Source: Proteles cristata cristata (Eukaryota; Chordata; Mammalia; Carnivora; Hyaenidae). Taken from it: a stretch of DNA of 64,000 nt. Both the position numbers and the translations under genes were made by a program. The notes under the pieces were generated by a model that worked only from the letters and a program-made list of their open reading frames with translations, did no database searches and had not been told where the DNA came from. The stretch lies in assembly GCA_017311185.1 (NCBI GenBank), contig JAESUZ010001269.1, positions 1,178,001 through 1,242,000 of the forward strand. The letters run 5' to 3'. Within the stretch, counting starts at the first letter, position 1. Each line of letters opens with the position of its first letter. This document shows, one piece after another, positions 1 to 11,880 of this stretch.

Positions 1-488
1 TCTGTCTGGCCTGCCTAGAGAATGCTGGAGATCTGATACACTAATTTAATTCTTCCTGGTTGCTAAGGGCAAAAGAGACCATATGCCCTCACCCCCACCC
101 CCAAGTGCAGTTAGCCCACAGAGCAGCATAGCTGGACTTGCACTCAAGGGTAGAATTTCTTTTCATTCTTTCTTTCTTTCATTAGTAGAGGTTAGCAGTT
201 TCTGACCGGAGAAACACTAAAACTGTGAATACCTCAAATTTCTCTAGCCTCCACAGATAAGATGTTTGGGAACAATGTGTCTTCAAGAACTTAGAATCTC
301 ACTAGGGGTATAAGATGTAAGTGAGTCACTAAAAAAGAATCTCTTAGTATGAATTAAGAATCCTTATAGGAAAAGTAAAAAATATGGAATATAAAGTGAT
401 TGCTAATAAGTAATAATAAAATAATATTTCACTATGTAGCAGATATCATACTAGTATTATCACATACTGTAAAATCATTATTTCAACA

Positions 489-645
489 ACAATAATAACA
501 ATATCTAACATTTCTTGAACACCTACCATATGCCAGGCAGTACTAAGTGCTTTATAGATTACTTTATCATTATTCAAAGTAGGTGCTATTACCATCTCTG
601 TTTTTAGATAAGGAAACTGAGGCTCAGATGGATTAAGCAACTTGA
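489..645 (-). repeat. MIR SINE relic
   Basis: The stretch reads like the reverse complement of a mammalian MIR: an 'accatatgccaggcag' segment, then 'aagtgcttta', then 'aaggaaactgaggctcag' near 612-627. These are the core and 3' portions of MIR in reverse orientation. MIR is an ancient tRNA-derived SINE shared by all mammals, so this copy is old and inactive. Confidence 0.75.
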
Positions 646-1989
646 CCATGATTCCACTAATGATGAATGGCATATCTGAGAATCTGAAAGTCAAAGTTAT
701 ATTTCCCTCTTCTCCTGTGTGATTACTCTGTGGTCAAATGCCTACAGGAACTGGGATGGTGATCAGAAAAAACTGCAGAGAAGAGACCAAATGGGATGGC
801 TTTGAAGGATGAGTTGGAAATGAAACAATGGAAATAGTTGGGGGAGAGGGTACCTGGCATTGCAGGTAGAAGACATAATGGACAAAGGCTCTGTGAGCAT
901 TGTTTTGTATTTTATCTGTGAGCTCATCTCCCCAGTGCCTGTTTGTACCTCTTGGACAGGTATAGGAACTACTGTATTGAGTTCTGACATGGTTGTTTGT
1001 TAAAGGCCACTCTATCATGATTAGGTAATGGGATCCCTTCTAAAGGTGGAGGGCTTCTGAGTACCTCATCTATGGAAGGGAACATTCTACTGACAGGATG
1101 TTGATTCTCTTAGTTTTGGGGAGCCAACTCTTAGAAAACATCTGCTTCTTTTAAGTCTACTACTTTGTGAGTCTGCACTTTGAGATGGTTTCAAGAGCCT
1201 TACTGAGTGGTAAGGTAAGATTCTTCTATCTTGATGTAGAGAGTGCACAGCAAGCAGTCCTCCCATAGAAGATATTTTGGAAGATACAATTGAAGATATT
1301 CTAGAAGACAGATTATCTTGCTTTATTTTACTCTAATTCCTTTTTGTAATGTGAGGACTTCAGCAAAGTTTTATTTAAATGCTTACAGTTGATCTTGGCA
1401 ATATTATGCCATTTGAGCCCAAACCAGTAATGCCCCCTGAGGTCAGGGTGGTGAGGGTAGCAGTAATCCATTCTCTCTCCCCCCAAATATCTACATTATT
1501 ATTAATCCCTACAATATCTATATCAACGTACATTTTGAAAATACAGACACATGCATGTCTGAGCTATTTTTTTTTTATGTGTTTTACAGAAAGTGTAGTT
1601 TGTGCTATGGATTTTCTGATATTTTTGCAGTAACTCTGTAGCTTCCCTCCCAGGTAAAGACACACACACAAACACATACCTATCTGCCTCCCAGCCTCGG
1701 TGACAGAGGTGTCTTGTTACATATTTTACCAAATGGTTCATAGGAAATGTAGGGCGGAAGTGGCAGTTGGAAGGCCATCATAGCAATGACAGTCTGTTAC
1801 AAGGTGCAGAGACAGTAGCAACCTCCCTGCTTTCTACAAGAACATAGCCTACTTTCTCTTCAGTACATATCAGAGAAAGATCTAACTTCTTACCCAGGGA
1901 TTTGAAAACTTCCCAGATTGAGTCTCCATGTCCATTTCTGGATTTTTTAAATTAGAATATCCTTTACCGAATGCTCTCTTTTTCTGCCA

Positions 1990-2180
1990 ACACACATTTT
2001 TCTCATTTCTACTTCTTGCTTTATATAAAATATTCCTCATGAAAATACCTACCAGTCCCTCAAAGCCAGATTCACCTCTTTCCTGAAGCTTTACCTGACT
2101 TTGTCCTCAGCCTATCTCTTACTTCCTGGTACCATCCATTTTGTTACTTAACTATATTCTTATTTTTCACTTACTTAGAT
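1990..2180 (+). repeat. L2 LINE 3' relic
   Basis: The text around 2055-2180 ('cctcaaagccagattcacc', 'ctttcctgaagctttacc') follows the L2 3' UTR pattern of a 'caggtctcagctcagatgtcacc' / 'gggaagccttccctgac' series, heavily diverged. The call rests on pattern memory only. Confidence 0.45.
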
Positions 2181-2319
2181 TTACTTCGATTCAGTTCAGT
2201 TCATACTTATTAGCACTTTCAGAGTCCCACACGGCAGGCCAGTTTCCAAGGTTAACAAACAGATCGAAAATTCTGTGTCTGCTTCTATGGAACTAAGTAG
2301 TTTCCTCTTATACATTTTA

Positions 2320-2549
2320 TTTTGTTGTTGTTTTTTTTTTTTTTTAATGTTTTATTTATTTCTAGGAGAGAGAGAGAGACAGCGTGAGCAGGGGAGGGTC
2401 AGAGAGAGAGGGAGTCACAGACTGAAACAGGCTCCAGGCTCCGAGCTGGCAGTCAGCACAGAGCCCGCGGGGCTCGAACCCACGAACCGCGAGATCATGA
2501 CCTAAGCGAAAGTCGGACGCTTAACCGACTAAGCCACCCAGGCGCCCCT
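2320..2549 (-). mobile_element. Can-SINE (SINEC_Fc-like), young, full length
   Basis: This is a minus-strand felid tRNA-Lys-derived SINE. Its head is at the right end (ccacccaggcgcccc, ending about 2548), the B-box region 'ggctcgaaccc' lies near 2470, then a CT-rich body and a T-run at 2330-2345 as the reverse-complemented A-tail. It is flanked by a perfect 16-bp TSD, cctcttatacatttta, at 2304-2319 and 2550-2565, which proves retrotransposition and fixes the boundaries. It belongs to the same young subfamily as the copies at 5.4, 10.0, 38.4, 50.1, 59.8 and 61.4 kb. The 76-residue ORF across it (rich in RERERQREQ) is a by-product of the SINE. Confidence 0.97.
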
Positions 2550-2565
2550 CCTCTTATACATTTTA

Positions 2566-3955
2566 GATCCCCAACTTTACTGCAAGCATTTTGTTTTTAT
2601 ATACCCTTTCGCATTAAGCAAACAGAAATGGTTTACGAATACATTTTAATCGTGATAATGGAAAGGGAGTCACTGTTGAGATTTTTCTCTCACGGGTTAT
2701 GTATGGAAAGTCTTGAATCTTAAAAATGATTGAATTCTGTGGCTGTAGAATATTTACCTCTGACCATGGTGAGGTGGCTGATTAGAAGGTAGTCAGGTAT
2801 TGGCTGAATGCTGAACCTGGATTATTGTCTAAGGAATCCACCCTAAGCTCAGATGGAGGGTAAAAAGGCAAGAGATCCGTCATTAGGGGTTCTGATCAAA
2901 GAACAGCACAGAACCAGACTGTGAAGGGTTTGGGTGCCTGGTAGTGGTTCACTGTGTTGTTTGTAATATATGAAGGCTGACAGAATCAGAAATGACTGGA
3001 TTTGGAGTTTAAAGAAATGGATCCCTCTATTTTTTCTTCGCTGTATCATCTATATGTCAAATTTTGGACTGCCACTCTTCCATGTCCTCGGTTGGGTGGA
3101 AGCATGAAACACCACAGTCTCTCAGCAATCCCCCACAGGCTGGCAGAAAGGACTGCCCATGAAAGATGCTCATTAAATGTCACTTGACTTTAAGTTTTCC
3201 AATGAATAGCCCCCGTAGGATCAAATGACTTCTCTGCCAAAGCACAACGTCAGTGGAGGAAGCAAGAAAAGCGGAGGGTCCTTGGCACACTAGCATTTCA
3301 TTATATCTTATCTTTGAGCAGGAAATCCCACCAGTGCTGCAGTGTTCCACTTACAGGTATACCCGCACATACCCACTGAGAAGACCTGCTTTACCTCCAA
3401 ACTCATGTGTGACAGCTACGGAGGAATCAGGGGGAAAAAGTGAACATTTCCGTGTCTAATTAGTGAAATAGTTAAAACTGGAGCGAGGCCATGAGAAATT
3501 GCTTTAACTCCTTGAATTTCAGCTTCCTCACCTCACTTCTAAAATGTGGAAAATAATAACTATGCCACTTGAAGTTTTACTCAAGTGTTCACTGTCATCT
3601 TGTTTGGTTTCAATGTGATAGAAAGATTGGAAGTTCAAAAGGTAATGCTCCTGTTCTCTGGCATATTCCACATGCCCTGTATCCAGGAGTTTTGTGCTTC
3701 CTGGTTCCTAAAGGAATTAAGTTTCTTTGTCAAGTGTAGGCATTCCCCTCTGCCATGGTCACTACCACCCAGAGCTTTGTTTGGATATCAGAGATTGCTG
3801 TGGATAGGAAAGAGGAAACTAAGTGGTGGCTGATTTTTAGTTATCTCGGGTGGGTTAAGCAAAATTTGATTTGAATTAAAAAATTAAAAGCATGTGATAG
3901 TATTTGCATGTCAGTGTTATGGAAGAAGTTCATATTGGAGTTAATGTAAGGACTG
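2566..3955. other. No recognised feature
   Basis: About 1.4 kb of mixed-composition DNA in which I see no clear repeat, exon or RNA gene. The short ORFs at 3002-3187, 3253-3459 and 3585-3833 show no recognisable domain and no splice-site context. Confidence 0.5.
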
Positions 3956-3957
3956 AA

Positions 3958-4040
3958 ATCAACATATGTGAAAGTACCTAGCCCAGTGCCTGACTCAAAG
4001 TCTAGTCTCAATAAGTGCTTATTTCTCTTTTCTGCCTGTT
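3958..4040 (+). repeat. MIR or L2 3' tail
   Basis: The sequence 'cctagcccagtgcctgac' followed by 'tctcaataagtgctta' matches the shared 3' end of MIR/L2 ('cagtgcctggcacatagtaggcgctcaataaa'). The piece is too short to assign to one family. Confidence 0.6.
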
Positions 4041-4677
4041 TATTTGTACTTTGTTACTCAGGAAATGCCTATCAGTTGAGCCATTTGAAATCCAAATATC
4101 TATCCTCAATTTAGACCAGCTGCCAACAAATTGGATATCTTGTACCCCTAGTGTGCACAGAAACTCCTGGTGGGGGGTTGAGTGGGTTGAGAGAGACTTA
4201 GGGAGTATGTTTCTAGGTCCTCAAACTCCACATTTACTTTTTCCTCAAATTGATCAGTCTGAGTTGGATGTCATTCTAGTTCTCTTTCCCCAACTTTCCT
4301 TTCATAATCATCTTTCTACCACTTGACAGAAGAAAGGTATACCTCCCACCATTTCTGAATCTTACTGAGTTTGATTACTGTGTTGCCTGGGGAGAGGTTG
4401 TCATATAAAGCAAAAAACAGAAATGAGAAAAATATCTGTTGGCAGAAAAGGAGAGCATTTGGTAAAGGAAAGTTCAATAAAAAAAAATCTAGAAGGAGAA
4501 GTTTAGGCTCAGTTTGTGAGGTTTTCAGATCCTTGTCTGGAGTTGGGGCTTTCTCTTATCTGCACTGAAGAGTCTTTGTAGAAAGCAAGGAGGTTGCCAG
4601 TGCCTTCTGCACCTCGTAAAAGACCATCATTGCTCTCATGGCCTTCCTACTGCAACTTGAGTCCTACGTGTCCTATG

Positions 4678-4870
4678 AGGTATTTTGTAAAATATGTACC
4701 TTGTATTTTGTGACATATATGATATACAATATGTGATATATATTATGTTTATATATTATTAAAAGATACGTCTAGTAAAATTTTACTTTTTATTCAATAA
4801 TTATCAAATTTTGTAATATGTTTATGTTGTTTGGAAGTTTTGTGCTACTAATAATCTTAATAGGTAATTC
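4678..4870. repeat. AT-rich low-complexity block
   Basis: Long runs of TATATTATG-like text with almost no G or C. Simple low-complexity DNA; no gene is visible. Confidence 0.7.
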
Positions 4871-4907
4871 AATCTAGAAGAAATTATAAACATAAGAGTA
4901 TTATGGA

Positions 4908-5133
4908 GGGGCACCCGGGTAGCTCATCAGCTGAGTGTCTGACTTGGGCTCAGGTCATGATCTCACCGTTTGTGGGTTCCAGCCCTGCATTGGTCTCTGT
5001 GCTGAAAGCTTGCTCAGAGCCTGGAGGCTGCTTCAGATTTTGTGTCTGTTTCTCTCTTTGTCCCTCTTCTGTTTGTGCTCTGTCTCACTTTGTCTCTCAA
5101 AAAAATAAATAAATGTAAAAAAAATTTTTTAAA
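4908..5133 (+). mobile_element. Can-SINE, older and diverged
   Basis: Plus-strand SINE starting ggggcacccgggtagctc, with 'caggtcatgatctcacc', a damaged B box (gtgggttccagccc), a CT-rich body and an A-rich tail (aaaaataaataaatg). It is flanked by the perfect 14-bp TSD aagagtattatgga at 4894-4907 and 5134-5147. It reads 'ctcaggtcatgatct' where the young copies read 'cttaggtcatgatct', and it lacks their 'gactgcc' segment, so it belongs to an older subfamily. The 69-residue ORF here is SINE-derived. Confidence 0.95.
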
Positions 5134-5412
5134 AAGAGTATTATGGAAATAGGAAATTAAAAACTTAAATACATATTTGAATAACATGTATACTTTTGTT
5201 GTAGAGAACTATGATAGGATGATCAATACAGCATGGAGATACATTTCTTTGGACAAATTTTATGAGGCCATTCTCTTTGACGACTAAAAAGCAACAATGT
5301 CAAATATATGTTAAAAGAAGTTTTTATGTACCTACTTTGAAATGGATGGATTTCAAATCATTGCAGTATTTAGATTTCATTGGATAGATTTATAAGGAGG
5401 ATTTTGTTTTTA

Positions 5413-5631
5413 TTTTTTTAAATGTTTTTTTAAATTTATTTCTAGGAGAGAAAGAGAGACAGCATGAGCAGGGGAGGGTCAGAGAGAGAGGTAGTCACAG
5501 ACTGAAACAGGCTCCAGGCTCTGAGCTGGCAGTCAGCACAGAGCCCGAAGCGGGGCCCGAACCCACGAACCGCTAGATCATGACCTAAGCGAAAGTCGGA
5601 CGCTTAACCGACTAAGCCACCCAGGCGCCCC
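5413..5631 (-). mobile_element. Can-SINE (SINEC_Fc-like), young, full length
   Basis: Minus-strand copy ending in ccaggcgcccc at 5621-5631, with the intact order of head, B box (gggcccgaaccc, mutated), CT-rich body and T-run. The 18-bp TSD aggaggattttgttttta is perfect at 5395-5412 and 5632-5649. It is near-identical to the copy at 2320, so both are recent. Confidence 0.97.
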
Positions 5632-5765
5632 AGGAGGATTTTGTTTTTAAATGTTACTATTTACACACTGGAAATGTCACCCTTTGCAATTATTTAAATT
5701 TATGACGAGAAATTTTAAAGGACAGAAGTTAAAAATGTGCGAATGGGCACTTAACTTTCAAACTT

Positions 5766-6275
5766 CGGGAGTAAATAATCCAAAAAGTTTGAAGATTACT
5801 ATTACAGGTAACGCGCAAAATGCAGTTTGGTTTAGGCTGGTGCTCTGCTTACGGTGGGTAGGCAAGGAGGATTGGGGAGACACGGGGAGAAATGGGAGCT
5901 GGGGAGCAGGGGAAACGATTGTGTGTAGTGCAGTGGGCGTACCATAGAGGGGCGCTGGTGACAGGGAGACAGAGAGGCGTCGCCTGGGATGGGCGCACAG
6001 CAGTGGCTCTTGGAACAGCGCGGGCCAACAAAATGGCGACCGTTTGACTGAAAGGTTCGGCTCCTCAACGATCTGGCCAGATTAGTGACAGCATATTGGT
6101 TTGGGGCAACAGCTGCTGTCAGGACAGGCTTCCAGCGACGTGGGACGTGAAGGGGTTTCAGCCAAGCCCCGTGGGTGAGTTGGAGTCCGTGCTGGTGGAA
6201 AGGAGTCATTTTTTTCACTTGCGAGATGCCCAAAGGCCCGTTTCTGAACACTCATGGCTCAGCTAACGCGGAGCA
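5766..6275. promoter_or_regulatory. CpG-rich block, candidate promoter or first exon
   Basis: By hand count this block holds 26 CpG dinucleotides in about 510 bp, while the kilobases on each side hold few. GC is a little above one half, so CpG observed/expected is well above the genomic background (my estimate about 0.8). It contains aaaatggcgaccg at 6031-6043, a good match to the YY1 site (AANATGGCGNC), which in mammals often sits just downstream of a transcription start. On the plus strand the site ccccgtgggtgagttgg at about 6167-6183 looks like a strong 5' splice donor (G|GTGAGT at 6175). This would suit a non-coding or untranslated first exon on the plus strand. No TATA box is evident. 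A 139-codon ORF on the minus strand (5832-6251) overlaps it but resembles nothing known and is probably a consequence of low stop-codon density in GC-rich DNA. Alternatives: an enhancer CpG cluster or a decayed GC-rich element. Confidence 0.5.
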
Positions 6276-6279
6276 GTCT

Positions 6280-7885
6280 GTGTGACTTACACATAGAAGT
6301 GAGAACACCTCAGAATTTCACACACTACTTAGGAAAAGGTGTAAGGTGTTAGTTGGTTGCCATGAATAACGGGTTTGCCCACCGAAGAAGCCCAGGGGTG
6401 CTTGGTGATTATAATGACATCGGTGTAAATACAAACTCACTCTCCAAAGCCAGTTGACACTGGGTTAATTTAACTTCTCAAGTTTGTGGAAAGAGTCCTC
6501 GTATCTCCGTGTTCTCTGATCTCCTGGGAAAGGAGGGCTATTTTCCATGAAAGTGGTGACCTGGGAGAAGCCTGCAAGGTGTCCCGGATTGTGGCACTGC
6601 AGAGACCGTTTCCAAAGTCTTGTTTCAGGTGTTAGTTGCCGCTGGTTTATCGGATTTGAAACAAAATCTAACTAGTCAAATACAAATATGAAAATATCCC
6701 CAAGACAAAAGTACCTATTTATTAGATTATTTCTAATTTCACATTATCTGAACCCTGACTTCTATTCCACTTTCTCCCTTTCTTTTAGTAAAGAAGTGAT
6801 CACATGATTATATTTATATTTTGTAAATGCTCCCTAGTTCCCCAGCGGCCATTTTTGCCTATAGAGGAAACTCTAACGTTTTAATCTGGCATTCAGAAGC
6901 CTCCATAAATTTGCCTCAATCTGTATTTCTTATTTTATTTTCTATCATTTTCCCACGTGGAACAGCAGCTCAGTCTGGCTGTTTCTTGCCACCTGAATAT
7001 AACATGAGGATACAATAGGATCCAGATTAATATACAAACCAAGGATGATAGTGGGTCACTTTGGATAAGGCAATTAAGGAATATTTCATAACAGAGATGA
7101 GATTCGAATTGATCTTTGACATGATGGATTTTCAAGGCCTGGTCTTAGAGTAAAATACTGAGCTATTGGTGAGGAGCTAGGTGTGGCCTAGCTTTCTAGG
7201 ACATTTACTCAAACAATAAAGATACCAGGAGGCCCAATACTGTTCGGCCTTTTATTACACACCCCACCAAGGTGATAAAATCGCCTACATTAGATGTGTA
7301 TTGAGATCTGTTTCCACACATGGAGTCGTGAAGTCGGAACTTCCTGAGATTTGGCCCATTGGTAGGCAGAATCTGGTGTAGGACAGTTCTGTTTAGTATC
7401 CTATTTGTGTTGGTTTATTATTACTATGATCACAGAACAACTTCAAATATTTCACCTACAGTAGTTAATATAGGTGTTATCCAGGAGTACCCCTCGGCAG
7501 GGTGGTGATTCATGTTTTATTGTCATCCTGGGATTTAAAAAAATAAGTGACCCTGAACAAGGAACTTGAGAGTACAGATTCTAGATCTGGCACTGGTACT
7601 GATGCTAATAAAAACAAAATAACCATTTTCCCCCCTCCTTGATTTCTGTACCTGGGAATATATGCAGTGATAACTTCCTTGCCTATTTGTAAAAATTCAG
7701 TAAATATTGAATCAGCTAACATATACAAAAATATTTCCAAGGAATTAAAAAATCACTAAAATGTATGGGATCAAATTCTAGGTTCTTTTTGTTTTCTCTG
7801 AGGGTATAACTGGGTAATCTGAAAACCAGCCATTCAAGTGCATTAGGTAGTATAGGTGAAGACCTGGGACTTTTTTTCTTTTATA
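6280..7885. other. No recognised feature
   Basis: Unique-looking DNA of ordinary composition. The short ORFs in it have no recognisable domain. I see no clear repeat. Confidence 0.5.
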
Positions 7886-7887
7886 TT

Positions 7888-7952
7888 TCCATTGCCTAAA
7901 TAGTGTCTGTCACATAGTAGGTACTCATTGTATGTTTATAAAATGAAGGAAA
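7888..7952 (+). repeat. L2/MIR 3' tail
   Basis: 'gtgtctgtcacatagtaggt' followed by 'actcattgtatgtttataaaatgaagg' matches the L2 3' terminus with its (TGAATGAA)-type end. Short and diverged. Confidence 0.55.
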
Positions 7953-8119
7953 GAATAAGTGACTGGAGGCATTCAGTGGCCTCCTTGTAGCCAGCTGACG
8001 TGGCCACCAAAGCTCTGTGTCCAGGTGACTGGCTGCGTGGAGTCCTTGAACTGTGTGTTTGCTTAAGGATATCCTGCTTCCACCTGCTCTTCTCCCCAAC
8101 TGCTTTATAAGAGTAATAG

Positions 8120-8285
8120 ATAACGTTGTTTGAGGACCAAATATACACCAGGAGCCGTGAGGTGCTTTACATAAACTATCGGTAATCCTCACAATCCTGA
8201 AAAGATGTGCATCCTTCTTTTGAACATCAGAAACTTATGCCCAGAGAAACTAAGCAATTTACTAAAAATCAGAGCTAATGCCTCA
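8120..8285 (-). repeat. MIR SINE relic
   Basis: The order 'gtgaggtgctttacataaac', 'taatcctcacaatcctgaa', 'cccagagaaactaagcaat' follows the reverse complement of MIR through its conserved core. Confidence 0.75.
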
Positions 8286-8640
8286 ATTTGGATAGGCTAG
8301 ATTATGCTGTTGTAGTAAACAGCCTCCACCTCTCAGTGACTGAAAACCCAAAGGTTCATTTTTTTGCTTCTGTCACATGCTCACAGTGAGTCGGCAGGAG
8401 GGCCCTGCTCAGTGTAGTGGGGTCACTGACATAGCAGAGCAGCAACCGTCACAAATATTACTCTACCACGGGAAAAGACATCTCTAGAGAGTGTCATACC
8501 AGCCGTAAAAGCTTGGCCTACAAGTGACATACATCCTTTCTTCTCACAAAGCATTTGCCAGGATTAGTCCTATGCCTCCACCTAACCACAGGCAGGCTAG
8601 GACATGTCGTCCTATCGTATGCCTGGAAGATAGAGTGAGA
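8286..8640. repeat. Ancient dispersed repeat, family not named
   Basis: The phrase 'ttgtagtaaacagcc ... tctcagtgactgaaaaccc ... tgctcacagtgagtcggcaggagggc' follows a widespread mammalian repeat consensus of the 'ttgtaacaaacaaccccaaaatctcagtggcttaaaac' type. The same family appears at 34010-34265 (ttgtagtaacaagccactcc, then tttaaataacaaaggaatattt) and probably at 24970-25350. I cannot securely assign it to a LINE, LTR or DNA class. Confidence 0.5.
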
Positions 8641-9234
8641 AATTTGGGGGGCAGTGCAAATGACTACCAGCTCTAGTAAGTGGAGGGCTTGGTTTCTGAA
8701 TCCAAAAATTATCTGACTCCAAAGCCAGATTTCACAAAATCTGGTCTACTTAATTTACCTAAAGTTCTGGGATTGGGAGATATCTGTATCATTTGACCTT
8801 CTGTTGCTTTTCAGTGAGAGTTGTCTTTCTGAGGCAACCTAGGCTGGGCTAGAATAACTCTTCCTTCTCAGTTGTCATACGATGAGTCACCAACTCTATG
8901 GTCTGTGGCAGATGAGGGCTTGAAAGGCACTGTCCCCAACCACGCACTCTCCTGCTTGTGCATCTGTAGCAGAAATACTGTCGTTAACATCATATTTTGC
9001 TATTCTAGTTCCACAGCTGCCGGAGTGACCTAGCAGTTGGCTGGGCATACCCTGAACTGCAGAAGATGTATGCTGGGCCAGAAGCAAGGCTTCTTCCTGC
9101 AGACTTGGAAGGAGCTGATGACAAAGGCCTGCCAACAGTGCTGTGACTGTGAGTTAAGATCATTCACATTTCCATCTTTGTAGGCAGCCTGTGATGTGAG
9201 TTTGGAGGCTCCCCAACAAAGATCCATGAATTAG

Positions 9235-9345
9235 AAGTCAAGAGCTTTGAAGTCATTCCTGACTCTGTCATCACTAGTTGTGTGACCTTGGGCAAGTAAT
9301 TTAATCTCTCCGAAGTCTGAGTTTTCTATCTGGAAGAAGAATTCC
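9235..9345 (+). repeat. MIR SINE relic
   Basis: 'ctagttgtgtgaccttgggc' with 'aagtaatttaatctctccg' is the MIR core in forward orientation. Confidence 0.75.
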
Positions 9346-9414
9346 AGTTCCAACATTCAGGTTTTTAAGATGAAAACTGCCAGTTTGTGCAAAATGTGAA
9401 TGGTTGACATCTGA

Positions 9415-9605
9415 ACAACACTTGATATTTTACAGAGCTTTTCTTTAGCTACCCTGTGATGCAGACATAATTACACTGATTTCCTAAGTGAAGAAACTCA
9501 GTCTTATAGGATCAGGTGAATTGCTCAAGGCCTCACAAATAATAAATAGCAGAAGTAGGACTTGAACATGTCTTCCATCTCCAAATATGATATTCTTTGC
9601 CCTGA
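9415..9605 (-). repeat. MIR SINE relic
   Basis: 'accctgtgatgcagacataatt', 'gaagaaactcagtcttatagg' and 'tgctcaaggcctcacaaat' follow MIR in reverse order. It lies just downstream of the plus-strand MIR at 9235 in opposite orientation; they are probably independent insertions. Confidence 0.65.
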
Positions 9606-9754
9606 CCTGAGTCATTGACTAGGATGGTCCACAGGATGTGAGAAAGAACATACAAGTAAAGAGAATGGATAACAGAGAGAAAAACGGTACAGGATTTGGA
9701 TTCTTGAAGACTAAGTTTGAATCCATTTACTGGTTTATACTTCTGGAAAAGCCA

Positions 9755-9878
9755 TTTCTTTTTCTCTCCTCCTCTCCTCTCCTTTCCCCTCCCTTGCCCC
9801 TTCCCTTCCCTTCCCTTCCCTACCCTTCACTTAACTTCCTTTCCCTTTCCTCCTCTCCCCTTTCCTTCCTTCCTTCCT

Positions 9879-9941
<63 letters not shown>

Positions 9942-10010
9942 CTTCTTTCTTTCCTTTTCTTTCTTTCCTTTTCTTTCTTTCCTTTTCTTTCTTTCTTTCT
10001 TTCTTTCTTT
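9755..10010. repeat. Polypyrimidine (CTTT)n/(CCTT)n tract, left part
   Basis: Mostly C and T. It begins with irregular CTCC/CCTT units broken by a few purines, then runs with no purine at all from 9835 to 10010, mainly as TTTC units. ORFs across it (runs of FLS on plus; KERKK on minus) are translation artefacts of the repeat. Confidence 0.97.
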
Positions 10011-10208
10011 AATATTTTTATTTATTTCTAGGAGAGAGAGACAGCATGAGCAGGGGAGGGTCAGAGAGAGGGGAGACACAGACTCTGAAACAGGCTCCAG
10101 GCTCTGAGCTGGCAGTCAGCACAGAGCGCGGCGGGGCTTGAACCCATGAACCGCGAGATCATGACCTAAGCGAAAGTCAGATGCTTAACCGACTAAGCCA
10201 CCCAGGCA
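10011..10208 (-). mobile_element. Can-SINE nested in the pyrimidine tract
   Basis: Minus-strand felid SINE of the young subfamily: 'tttatttatttctaggagag' tail side, CT-rich body in reverse, 'ggggcttgaaccc' B-box region near 10134, head ending 'gccacccaggcacc' at about 10210. Both flanks are CTTT repeat, so the TSD cannot be told from the microsatellite. It either landed in an existing tract, or its A-rich tail seeded the left-hand GAAA expansion (as read on the minus strand). Confidence 0.95.
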
Positions 10209-10788
<580 letters not shown>

Positions 10789-10789
10789 G

Positions 10790-11585
10790 TATTTGGCACA
10801 AGTAGGTAGGGCTTATAGTCATCTGGCACACATTGGTATAGCCATACTGCTGACTAAAATGTTGATGTCCTTCTGTGCTGTTTGGTGAATAGCTACTCTA
10901 ACTGGCCCCTCCTTTAAGATCCCCACCTACCTCCTCATTAATAAAAATGTCAGTGTGGGGCTCAGCAGAAGCCATTAAGGACCCACTTCATTACAGGGCT
11001 ATGATTGGTCCCAAGCTATATTCATTGTTAAATATTTATAATATCACTGATGAGTGGAGATAATAGTAGTATTCTTCCCAATTTCAGTAGGCTGCTCTTG
11101 AAGATCAGATAATATAAAACAATGAAGATGACCTACCAGCTGTAAATCTTAAAGGCAATGTTTTTTTAAATGTCATAGCAATGGCTTCTGGAAAGAATTC
11201 TGTTGTATTGAAAATACCACATAAGTTTTTACCTTGGTGAAATTTGCTTCCTATTAGCCTATTCAAGACTCTGAGACAATAAAGGAACTTATTTAAAATT
11301 TTTAACTTTGAGTTTTCTAATAGTTGAGAATATAGCTCATTTACTCCACTATAATACACTTGTCACATCTTCTGCTAATTTTGTGAGTCTTGGTTTTTGA
11401 CCTTGAGTTTATTGTTTTCTCTATCTTTGCTTACTTTTGTATGGTATGTCATTCTATACACTGGCTCACAACGTTCCTATTCCAGATGCTGCTTCAGTCC
11501 AGAGGCAGGCAACAACCTATAGCAGGTTTAGCATAGTACAGAAGTTTCTGGAGTCTAATATCCTAGAAAAACAAGAACAAGTAAT
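10790..11585. other. No recognised feature
   Basis: Ordinary AT-rich DNA with no clear repeat, exon or RNA gene. Confidence 0.45.
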
Positions 11586-11589
11586 AACA

Positions 11590-11665
11590 GTTGCAGGTAT
11601 TTATTGAGTGCTTTTTTACACCTGGAGGATGCTGCTGAGTGCTGTACATATTCTACTGGTCATGG
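11590..11665 (-). repeat. MIR fragment
   Basis: 'ggtatttattgagtgctttt' followed by 'gctgagtgctgtacatattc' matches the 3' end of MIR in reverse. Short and diverged. Confidence 0.55.
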
Positions 11666-11707
11666 GGTTTGACTGTCCCTCCATTTCTCCACGTGGTTAG
11701 TCTAAGC

Positions 11708-11880
11708 CAGGGGGCAGCAAACTATGGCCCATTGGCTATCCATTCCTAGGCTTGTTTTTGGAAGAGCTAAGAATATTTTAAGTATTTTTATAGGAGTGAA
11801 AAAGAAGAATATTCTACCAAGGTTGTATGTGGCCCACAAAGCCTAAAATTGTTATTATTTTGCGTTTTACAGAAAAGTGC
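11708..11880. repeat. hAT-like non-autonomous DNA transposon relic
   Basis: The left end 'gggggcagcaaactatggccc' and the internal 'gtggcccacaaagcctaaaa' with 'ttttacagaaaagt' near the right end follow a common mammalian MER-type element whose ends read 'gtcagcaaactttttctgtaaaggg'. The two ends are roughly inverted, as expected for a DNA transposon. I do not name the exact subfamily. Confidence 0.6.

Noticed and set aside
2275..2505. ORFs with RERERQREQGRVRERGSHRLKQ
   Set aside because: Reading frames through the CT-rich body and head of the SINE; the same peptide recurs at 38424-38654 and 59885-60115.
5832..6251. 139-codon ORF on the minus strand over the CpG-rich block
   Set aside because: No recognisable domain, no start context, composition-driven. 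The CpG block is reported as a promoter candidate instead.
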